A DNA stretch of 58,312 nt from Crocosphaera sp. (GTDB taxonomy: Bacteria > Cyanobacteriota > Cyanobacteriia > Cyanobacteriales > Microcystaceae), in NCBI GenBank assembly GCA_030065735.1, contig JASJDD010000002.1, forward strand, positions 1-58,312, in the 5' to 3' direction. Positions 52,147 through 58,312 of this stretch are shown in pieces (positions within the stretch are counted from its first letter, which is position 1; every line of letters starts with the position of its first letter). The position numbers were made by a program, and so were the translations under genes. The notes below the pieces were generated by a model. It made no database searches. It was not told the origin of the DNA and was given only the letters and a program-made list of their open reading frames with translations.

Positions 52147-53868
52147 ATGAATCAACCCAGAGATGTACAAGTTTATCCCATTGCTTCTGATACCATTGCT
52201 ATGCGATCGCGGACATGGGAGCGATTAAAATTTGAAATCGAATACGGATTAAAACGGGGAACCACCGCTAATTCTTATCTTATTCAAGGGGAGAAAATTG
52301 CCTTAATTGATCCCCCTGGAGAATCCTTTAGGGACATCTTTTTAACATCCCTAAAAGAACGCATTGATCCCACCACCATCGATTATTTGATTTTGGGTCA
52401 TATTAACCCCAACCGAGGGGAAACCATCAAGGCTTTACTGAAAATTGCCCCTCAAATGACCATCGTTTGTTCTAATCCTGGGGCTTTACTGTTACCTAAT
52501 ATTTTATTACCTGAATTTCCCTCCCAAATAAAAGTGGTTAAAGGGGAAGATATCCTAGACTTAGGCAAAGGACATCAACTCGAATTTATTCCTACTCCGA
52601 ACCCCCGTTATCCGGCACAACTCTGTACTTATGACCCCAAAACAGCAATCCTCTACAGCGATAAATTATTTGGGGCCCATGTTTGTGGTGATCAAATTTT
52701 TGATGAAGGGTGGAAAGTTTACGCCGAAGATCGACGCTATTATTTTGATTGTTTAATCGCCCCTTATGCCAAACAAATTAACACCGCCCTGGAAAAATTA
52801 AGCCGTAAACCCGCTAAAATTTACGGAACCGGCCACGGGCCTTTAGTGCGTTATGGGTTAAAAGAGTTAACCACTTCCTATCAGCAGTGGTTAGAGGCGC
52901 AAAAAGACAAAACCTTAAGCGTCGCCCTCATTTACGCCTCTGCTTACGGCAATACCGCCACCTTAGCCCAAGCGATCGCCAGTGGTATTACGAAAGCCGC
53001 GGTTAGGGTTGAATCGATCAATGCAGAAGTCGCCAAACCGGAGGACATCAAAGAAGCCATTAATAACTGTTCTGGGTTTATTTTTGGGTCCCCTACTTTG
53101 GGCGGCCACGCCCCCACTCAGATTCAAACCGCGTTAGGGATCACCTTAGCCAATGCAGATAAATCGAAACTGGCGGGCGTATTTGGCTCCTATGGCTGGA
53201 GTGGAGAAGCCATAGACCTCTTAGAAAGCAAATTTCGGGATGGAGGTTATCAATTCGGTTTCGACCCTATCAGAGTGAAATTTACCCCCACTCAGGCAAC
53301 GTTAAAAACCTGTGAAGAAGCAGGAACAGACTTTGCCCAACGGGTGAAAAAAGCCCAAAAACGCCGTCAACCGAAGAATTCGGTGAATCAGTCCCAAACA
53401 GATCGGCTGCAACAGGCGTTAGGACGTATTGTGGGGTCATTGTCCATTGTTACCTGTCAACAGGAAGAGTTAAGTGGGGCGATGTTGGCCTCTTGGATCT
53501 CTCAAGCGACGTTTAACCCTCCTGGATTTACGGTAGCGGTGGCTAAAGAACGGGCGATCGAATCTTTGTTACATAAGGGTAGTTCCTTTGTGTTGAATAT
53601 TCTCAGAGAAGGAGAGCATATTGCTTTGATGAAGCATTTTGTTAAGCCGTTTTCTCCTGGGGAAGATCGGTTTGAAGGGGTGAAAACCGAGGTGGCTGAT
53701 AATGGTTCACCTCTTTTGCAGGATGCGTTGGCTTATTTAGAGTGTCAAGTCGGCGATCGCATGGAATGTGGAGATCATTGGCTCATTTATGCGATCGTCA
53801 CCAAAGGACAAGTTTTACAAGATGGCGTAACCGCTATTCATCATCGTAAGTCTGGTAGTCATTATTAA
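52147..53868 (+). CDS. Diflavin flavoprotein (A-type flavodiiron protein, Flv1-like)
   Basis: This 573-residue protein has a metallo-beta-lactamase-like domain (about 30-240), a flavodoxin domain (about 257-400, VALIYASAYGNTATLAQAIA) and a flavin reductase domain (about 425-570). These proteins reduce oxygen to water after photosystem I in light. The diiron site is non-canonical: the usual HxExDH segment reads LGHINPNRGE, so two acidic ligands are Asn. Some canonical His/Asp sites remain (YSDKLFG, GTGHGP). That pattern is typical of Flv1 or Flv2, which pair with a canonical partner. No partner gene is adjacent. Flv1 is favoured by recall of the N-terminus. Confidence 0.85.
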   Translation: MNQPRDVQVYPIASDTIAMRSRTWERLKFEIEYGLKRGTTANSYLIQGEKIALIDPPGESFRDIFLTSLKERIDPTTIDYLILGHINPNRGETIKALLKIAPQMTIVCSNPGALLLPNILLPEFPSQIKVVKGEDILDLGKGHQLEFIPTPNPRYPAQLCTYDPKTAILYSDKLFGAHVCGDQIFDEGWKVYAEDRRYYFDCLIAPYAKQINTALEKLSRKPAKIYGTGHGPLVRYGLKELTTSYQQWLEAQKDKTLSVALIYASAYGNTATLAQAIASGITKAAVRVESINAEVAKPEDIKEAINNCSGFIFGSPTLGGHAPTQIQTALGITLANADKSKLAGVFGSYGWSGEAIDLLESKFRDGGYQFGFDPIRVKFTPTQATLKTCEEAGTDFAQRVKKAQKRRQPKNSVNQSQTDRLQQALGRIVGSLSIVTCQQEELSGAMLASWISQATFNPPGFTVAVAKERAIESLLHKGSSFVLNILREGEHIALMKHFVKPFSPGEDRFEGVKTEVADNGSPLLQDALAYLECQVGDRMECGDHWLIYAIVTKGQVLQDGVTAIHHRKSGSHY

Positions 53869-53946
53869 ACCGTATTAAGCCCTATTCTTGATTCTCAAAA
53901 CTGTATAAAATAACACCAAACCATTAACTATTTTAGGAGATCGTCT

Positions 53947-54648
53947 ATGTCAGATCCGGTTGTGATGATGAAACAAGAGGTGGGTAAAGCTGCTGCGGCC
54001 CGTGTCAAATCAGATTCTATTGTGGGTTTAGGGACAGGCTCAACCACTGCCTATGCCATACAATATATCGGTGAACGGTTACAATCGGGAGACTTAAAGA
54101 ATATTGTCGGTGTTACCACATCGTTTCAAGCAGAAGTCTTGGCGAGAAAGTATAATATCCCTTTAAGCACTCTAGATGTGGTCGAGCGCATCGACATCGC
54201 TATTGATGGGGCTGATGAGGTTGATCCTCAAAAGAATTTAATTAAGGGGGGTGGTGCAGCCCATACCCAAGAGAAAATTGTGGATAGTTTAGCCCAAAAG
54301 TTTATTGTGGTGGTTGATGGGGGTAAACTGGTGGATAAGTTGGGTTCAACTTTCCTTCTGCCGGTTGAAGTCATCCCCAAAGCCGTTGTTCCTGTGATGC
54401 GTAAGTTGGCACAATTGGGAGGGAAACCAGAATTACGGATGGGAGTCAAAAAAGCCGGTCCGGTGGTGACAGATCAAGGTAATTTGGTCATTGACGTTAA
54501 ATTTGACAGCATCGATGACCCGGCTACCTTAGAACAAACCATTAATAATATTCCTGGGGTACTAGAAAATGGCTTATTCGTTGGGGTGACAGATGTAGTG
54601 TTAGTAGGTGAAATTATTGATAATAAGCCTGTTGTTAGGGAATTTTAA
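53947..54648 (+). CDS. rpiA: Ribose-5-phosphate isomerase A
   Basis: This 233-residue enzyme interconverts ribose-5-phosphate and ribulose-5-phosphate in the Calvin cycle and pentose phosphate pathway. Motifs are [19 protein letters not shown] near the start, [20 protein letters not shown] with the catalytic Asp pair, and [12 protein letters not shown] with Glu. The family more often reads GGGGALTREK, a small variation. AGGAGA lies 6 bases before the ATG. A strong terminator follows the stop. Confidence 0.95.
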   Translation: MSDPVVMMKQEVGKAAAARVKSDSIVGLGTGSTTAYAIQYIGERLQSGDLKNIVGVTTSFQAEVLARKYNIPLSTLDVVERIDIAIDGADEVDPQKNLIKGGGAAHTQEKIVDSLAQKFIVVVDGGKLVDKLGSTFLLPVEVIPKAVVPVMRKLAQLGGKPELRMGVKKAGPVVTDQGNLVIDVKFDSIDDPATLEQTINNIPGVLENGLFVGVTDVVLVGEIIDNKPVVREF

Positions 54649-54670
54649 CAAAATCTTATTACAATCTTCT

Positions 54671-54698
54671 GAGGACAATTATGATTGTCCTCTTTTTT
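54671..54698 (+). terminator. Intrinsic terminator after rpiA
   Basis: A perfect 9-bp stem (GAGGACAAT/ATTGTCCTC) with a TATG loop is followed by six T residues, 22 bases after the rpiA stop. It is a textbook Rho-independent terminator. Confidence 0.92.
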
Positions 54699-54701
54699 GT
54701 T

Positions 54702-54995
54702 CTATTGACTACGGACACCTTGATACAAATAAAAATTGAAAATATCAAATAAACCGCCAACCATTCCACAAGTTACCCCAATGGTTAACATTCCTTGTAG
54801 GGGATATCCTTCCCCAAACGTCGAAAGAAACGATAAAATCAGTTCTTGTCCAATTTCACCTAAGACAGCAATTCCTGGAATGTAACTGACGGCGAGTAAT
54901 GCTCCTAAAATTCCCCCTAGAAATAACACAGGGGTAACGAAACTGAGTAAGACGCTTAACAGTAGGGAACGAAATAAATTAGACACAGTGGCCAT
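54702..54995 (-). CDS. Small cyanobacterial membrane protein of unknown function
   Basis: This 97-residue hydrophobic protein has about three membrane helices: LLLSVLLSFVTPVLFLGGIL, then LLAVSYIPGIAVLG and MLTIGVTCGMVGGLFDIFNF. The Pro/Gly-rich character and length resemble conserved cyanobacterial membrane proteins without a function. It converges with rpiA, with the rpiA terminator almost touching its stop. Confidence 0.65.
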   Translation of the reverse strand: MATVSNLFRSLLLSVLLSFVTPVLFLGGILGALLAVSYIPGIAVLGEIGQELILSFLSTFGEGYPLQGMLTIGVTCGMVGGLFDIFNFYLYQGVRSQ

Positions 54996-55244
54996 CTCCC
55001 AATTAATACAGCTAAACTAATCTGAGACTCCGATTAGTTATACTTGCTATTCTTTTACAATAAGTTCTTTTTGTTTGTCCAGGGCATAATGTCACAAAAT
55101 CTTAAATCTTTATTAAAAAACTTGGCAAACAGCAATTAAATGATATGTCAGTGTGGCGATATTGCTACATTCCATCAAGTTATTTAACCTTGATATTAAT
55201 TTATATTAAGTTTTGTGTTTTGATGTAAAGAAAAGAGGAGAATC

Positions 55245-57032
55245 TTGCTAACCCATATCTTGCACCTCTTAATTTACCAAGATAATTTAGCTAAAAATAA
55301 TAGACTCATATCCACTAAACTTGAGCAAGAAAAAAATTGTCAATTTTCTGCTTTTGACTCCTCTAATCATTCCTCAGAATTAGGACGAAGCATTAACCAT
55401 TTTACTCAAACAACTGGAACGCTTTTTACTGATAATTCTTTAAATTTACAAGACTGCTTGAGTGGGGTTATTTCTGTTGGAAATTCTAAGAGTAAAAAAC
55501 AAATAATTATCTCGCCAACGACATTTCCTGAGTTATGGAAAGCAGCAAAAAATGCTAACCAAGCTGTTTCTAAAGCCTTTCCCTATATCCATGAAAGTGC
55601 CAGAGCAGCTAAAGTTCCTATTTTTATGTATCATGATATTCTGCCCAAAAAAGAAGTCTTTTTTGATGTCACCCCCGAAGAATTAGAAAATCATTTTAAA
55701 TACATTCAAGAACAGGGTTTAACCCCCATTAGTCTTGACTTGTTATTAGAACATTTACAAAAAGGAATTTCTCTACCTGATAAACCAATTTTATTGAGTT
55801 TTGATGATGGTTATGGAGGACATTACGACTATGTTTATCCCCTATTGAAAAAGTATAATTACCCTGCTGTTTTCTCAGTATATGTGAAAAAAATGGACGG
55901 AAAAACAGCCCGTTCTAGTTTAACCTGGGAACAATTACAAAAACTAGCCAATGACCCCTTAATTACTATTGCTTCTCATACGATTAGTCATCCTAGAGAT
56001 TTAAGAGAATTATCCGACGATGAGTTATTTCAAGAAGTGATGATCTCCAAAGAAATTCTTGAAGAAAAATTAGGCATTCCTATTGAGTATTTTACCTATC
56101 CCGAAGGAAAACACGATGCGAGGGTCAAACAGTGGGCGATGGCTGCTGGTTATAAAATAGCGTTATCGATGGATAATGAAGAAGAAATATTTGTTAAAGA
56201 ATCCCCTGATTTATTAAGTATTGGTCGCTTTGGTCAATCACAATTACAAGTGGTTTCTCCGAACGCTTGGGGCGGTTATCCTGGAAAATATTTAGACGAT
56301 GGCTTTAATTTTACAGCCAATATTAGCAAAAGAGAACATAAGATTAACGGAGTAAAAGTGATTATTATTAACGGTGGTAAACCCAGTACCATTCATGCGG
56401 ATAGTCGTTATCAAATTCCAGAAATTATTGCAGAAACTGAGGCGGTTGCTGCAGTTGATGGGGCATTTTTCTCCTTAAAATATCTAGACTCTAATGTGAT
56501 GATTGGACCCGTGATGAGTCAAGGGGGAGAATTTATTCCAGGGAATAAGAGTGAAAATCCGAGATTGAATGGTAGACCGTTAGTTTTAATTAGCGATAAA
56601 TGGGTTAAGTTTGTCCCTTTTGATACAGCAATTCATAACAGTTGGCAAGGGGTTGCTGCGGAATCTCATGACGGTGAATTTATCACAGATACCTTTGTGG
56701 GAGCAGCTTGGTTAGTGAAAGATTCTCTGGCCCAACCTTATGAAAGTTTTGGTAATTTATTTGATTTTCATGTGCCTCGACATCGTGCGTTTTGGGGAAT
56801 TCACCGCTCAGGACAACCTATGATTGGCGTATCAAAAAACCCCGTTGATTCCATAAAATTAGGACAGATTCTACAGCAATTAGGGTTTAGAGATGCGGTT
56901 ATGTTAGATTCGGGGGCGAGTACCTCTTTAGCTTATAAAGGGGAGTCTTTGGTAGGCTATATTCCCCGTCCGGTTCCCCATGTAGTGGTGTTATTGCCTT
57001 CTGTTTCTTCGTTGTTGGAAACCATAGAGTAA
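55245..57032 (+). CDS. Polysaccharide deacetylase fused to a NAGPA (phosphodiester glycosidase) domain
   Basis: This 595-residue protein has two catalytic domains. The deacetylase (about 120-340) shows PIFMYHDILP, the metal Asp motif ILLSFDDGYGGHYDYVYPLL and the His motif IASHTISHPRDL. The C-terminal domain (about 370-590) reads EAVAAVDGAFFSLKY and AVMLDSGASTSLAYKGE, the pattern of the NAGPA/DUF2233 family that cleaves sugar phosphodiesters. Together they suggest wall or exopolysaccharide turnover. The start is TTG 55245 with GAGGAG five bases upstream; no ATG precedes the first domain. No clear signal peptide is seen at this start, although HILHLLIY is mildly hydrophobic. Confidence 0.85.
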   Translation: MLTHILHLLIYQDNLAKNNRLISTKLEQEKNCQFSAFDSSNHSSELGRSINHFTQTTGTLFTDNSLNLQDCLSGVISVGNSKSKKQIIISPTTFPELWKAAKNANQAVSKAFPYIHESARAAKVPIFMYHDILPKKEVFFDVTPEELENHFKYIQEQGLTPISLDLLLEHLQKGISLPDKPILLSFDDGYGGHYDYVYPLLKKYNYPAVFSVYVKKMDGKTARSSLTWEQLQKLANDPLITIASHTISHPRDLRELSDDELFQEVMISKEILEEKLGIPIEYFTYPEGKHDARVKQWAMAAGYKIALSMDNEEEIFVKESPDLLSIGRFGQSQLQVVSPNAWGGYPGKYLDDGFNFTANISKREHKINGVKVIIINGGKPSTIHADSRYQIPEIIAETEAVAAVDGAFFSLKYLDSNVMIGPVMSQGGEFIPGNKSENPRLNGRPLVLISDKWVKFVPFDTAIHNSWQGVAAESHDGEFITDTFVGAAWLVKDSLAQPYESFGNLFDFHVPRHRAFWGIHRSGQPMIGVSKNPVDSIKLGQILQQLGFRDAVMLDSGASTSLAYKGESLVGYIPRPVPHVVVLLPSVSSLLETIE

Positions 57033-57063
57033 AATATGTGGTTATATTTTGTATAAACAGATA

Positions 57064-57171
57064 TATAGCAGTTCTCATACTTGTGAAGTACATAGGTTAT
57101 CCTTTTGAGGCAGGAGGCAGGAGGCAGGAGGCAGGAGTAAGGTGTACCTCATGAGTCCAAGAAACGCTATA
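57064..57171. repeat. MITE-like element with heptamer tandem repeat
   Basis: The ends are inverted: the left begins TATAGCAGTTCTCA and the right, reversed, begins TATAGCGTTTCTTGG. Similarity reaches about 28 bases inward (TTGTGAAGTACA against CTCATGAGGTACAC). The interior contains 4.4 copies of GAGGCAG (57107-57137). At 108 bases with no coding capacity, it fits a non-autonomous IS630/Tc1-type element. A second copy with the same ends is proposed at 889-1053. Confidence 0.6.
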
Positions 57172-57365
57172 GTTCTAACACATTTATCTTGGACAATTAA
57201 AGGAAGACAAACAAAGGATTTAAGCTTATTGTTTCTGATCCATTCTTTATTAAGAAATTTCTAAATTGTCAATTCATTATCGATTTTCTTTCCATCTTTA
57301 TCAATCCCATCAATTCCTATTCATTTAATTATGCCATCTTTAGAAAACAAAAACAAAGAAGCTAC

Positions 57366-57497
57366 TTAAACTTTTAACTGTTTGCGAACTTCAGCCAATG
57401 CCATCGTAACAACTTCGTCAATACTCTGACAGTGCATCAAATTCTTACTAATATTATTGAAATTTTTAAATTCATGACATAGTTCTTCAGTGTTCAT
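57366..57497 (-). CDS. Possible small protein, 43 residues
   Basis: A minus-strand frame reads MNTEELCHEFKNFNNISKNL, then MHCQSIDEVVTMALAEVRKQ and LKV. The composition is balanced and amphipathic, unlike chance translation of AT-rich DNA, and it lies alone in a spacer. The ribosome site is weak (no GGAG) and I recognise no family. Whether it is expressed is unknown. Confidence 0.35.
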   Translation of the reverse strand: MNTEELCHEFKNFNNISKNLMHCQSIDEVVTMALAEVRKQLKV

Positions 57498-57617
57498 TAT
57501 TAATACTCAATGTAATTTATGACAATCCACGTTCTACAATATTAAATAGCCCAAAAAAAGATTCCAGATATGGCTACAAATTGTTACTTTATTTAACTAC
57601 CAAAAGGTTGTATAATT

Positions 57618-58208
57618 ATGCTTTGGCCTTATAAAACTCCTGGTATTCCTGACGATCTGTTTGACCGTTTACCAGGTATTCCCCTCAGTAAACGAGAAGT
57701 ACGTTTACTGCTCATTTCTGCCTTAAGATTGAAACAAGACTCAGTGGTGTGGGATATTGGTGCAGGAACTGGAACCATACCCGTAGAAGTTGGCCTATTA
57801 TGTCCTGAGAGTCAGATTATTGCTGTTGAACGAGATGAAGAAGTGGTCAATCTCATTCGTCGGAACTGCGATCGCTTTGGGGTGCAAAATGTAAAGATTT
57901 TTGAAGGGCAAGCTCCCAACTGTCTCAACGAACTCGAACCGTTACCCGATCGCGTTTGTCTGGAAGGAGGACGACCGATCAAGGACATCTTAACAGAAGT
58001 TTGGCAACGATTAAAGCCCGAAGGACGGCTAGTAGCCACTGCTTCTAACTTAGAAAACCTTTATCTCATTTCAGAGGGCTTATCAGCCCTACAAGCGCGG
58101 AATATAGAGGTAGTTCAAGGGGGGGTTAACCGTCTCGAAACCATAGGTATCTCTCAAACCTTGGCCGCGGTTGATCCGATTTTTATTCTCAGTGGTGAAA
58201 AATTTTAA
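57618..58208 (+). CDS. cbiT: Precorrin-6Y C5,15-methyltransferase subunit CbiT
   Basis: This 196-residue SAM-dependent enzyme methylates and decarboxylates the corrin ring in cobalamin synthesis. It starts with GIPDDLFDRLPGIPLSKREV, the typical CbiT opening. The SAM site is VVWDIGAGTGTIPVEVGLLC, and AVERDEEVVNLIRRNCDRFG follows. DRVCLEGGRP is a later conserved block. The CbiE half is not fused and is not in the window. Length is normal. Confidence 0.9.
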   Translation: MLWPYKTPGIPDDLFDRLPGIPLSKREVRLLLISALRLKQDSVVWDIGAGTGTIPVEVGLLCPESQIIAVERDEEVVNLIRRNCDRFGVQNVKIFEGQAPNCLNELEPLPDRVCLEGGRPIKDILTEVWQRLKPEGRLVATASNLENLYLISEGLSALQARNIEVVQGGVNRLETIGISQTLAAVDPIFILSGEKF

Positions 58209-58226
58209 CAAAAATGTCAAAAGAAG

Positions 58227-58273
58227 TCCCCACCTAAAAATACTATCAGGAACATTCACATTTTAGGTGGGGA
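58227..58273. repeat. Perfect 13-bp inverted repeat after cbiT
   Basis: TCCCCACCTAAAA (58227-58239) and TTTTAGGTGGGGA (58261-58273) are perfectly inverted around a 21-base loop. It starts 19 bases after the cbiT stop. It may be a terminator without a T-run, or the end of a repeat that continues past the window edge. Confidence 0.6.
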
Positions 58274-58312
58274 TGAATTTTGACCAGTATATCAACGTGC
58301 GACAGCATAACC

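Larger units (their letters stand above)
57033..57617. other. Intergenic region with MITE-like element
   Basis: This 585-base spacer holds the TATAGC-ended element at 57064-57171 and a possible 43-residue minus-strand gene at 57366-57497. The last 100 bases must carry the cbiT promoter. I looked for a cobalamin riboswitch here and saw no B12-box. Confidence 0.45.

Noticed and set aside
57107-57137. Possible CRISPR-like repeat array
   Set aside because: The units are 7 bases long, contiguous and without spacers; it is a simple tandem repeat.
57500-57617. Cobalamin riboswitch before cbiT
   Set aside because: The spacer is AT-rich and I see no B12-box-like segment or conserved fold.

Overview
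The window reads as a chromosomal segment of a unicellular cyanobacterium, most likely of the Crocosphaera/Cyanothece group. Support comes from AT-rich DNA with HIP1 octamers GCGATCGC (for example at 4242 and 10155), the photosystem II assembly protein Psb34, two NblA phycobilisome-degradation genes, a MenA-type naphthoate phytyltransferase, a flavodiiron protein, an RRM-type RNA-binding protein and a CbiT cobalamin methyltransferase. The genus is an inference from gene content and sequence style.

Region 1 (1-17.5 kb) is mixed housekeeping and signalling. It holds psb34 (-), a CHASE hybrid histidine kinase followed by a receiver-LOV-GGDEF protein (+), a peptidoglycan-binding protein and a DUF2780 protein (-), an acetyltransferase, a TonB-like proline-rich protein with 46-residue repeats, a DivIVA/Cdv3-like coiled-coil protein, a three-gene set (MinD/ParA ATPase, winged-helix protein, membrane iron-sulfur protein with a cNMP-like domain), a decayed restriction-modification gene, mobA, tandem nblA genes and an rbp gene with a long leader.

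Region 2 (17.7-41 kb) is accessory. An intact IS200/IS605 element (tnpA and a zinc-ribbon-less tnpB) lies directly before a nonribosomal peptide cluster (19.7-36.8 kb). The cluster has a free carrier protein; NRPS1, read as C-A-PCP-E with a PP-loop ATP pyrophosphatase embedded in an asparagine-type A domain; a divergent HTH gene with a 40-bp palindrome over its start; NRPS2 (C plus the N-terminal part of an A domain); a glycosyltransferase, a methyltransferase and a sulfotransferase; NRPS3 (the missing A-domain C-terminal part, PCP, E); and NRPS4 (C-PCP-TE, cysteine-type TE). Two glycosyltransferases, a transposase relic, a lipoprotein sugar dehydrogenase, an IS-end relic and an ABC exporter follow. 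The product is inferred to be a small peptide with two D-residues that may be glycosylated, methylated and sulfated. The embedded PP-loop domain could make an amidine or thioamide.

Region 3 (41-58.3 kb) is mostly core: an IPT/TIG protein, menA, two Uma2-type nucleases, dienelactone hydrolase, an NfeD-slipin pair, an ABA4-like protein, an alpha/beta hydrolase, infC, a DUF6174 protein, a diflavin flavoprotein (Flv1-like), rpiA, a deacetylase-NAGPA fusion and cbiT. MITE-like elements, purine-rich repeats and several clear terminators lie between genes. I saw no tRNA, rRNA or CRISPR array.
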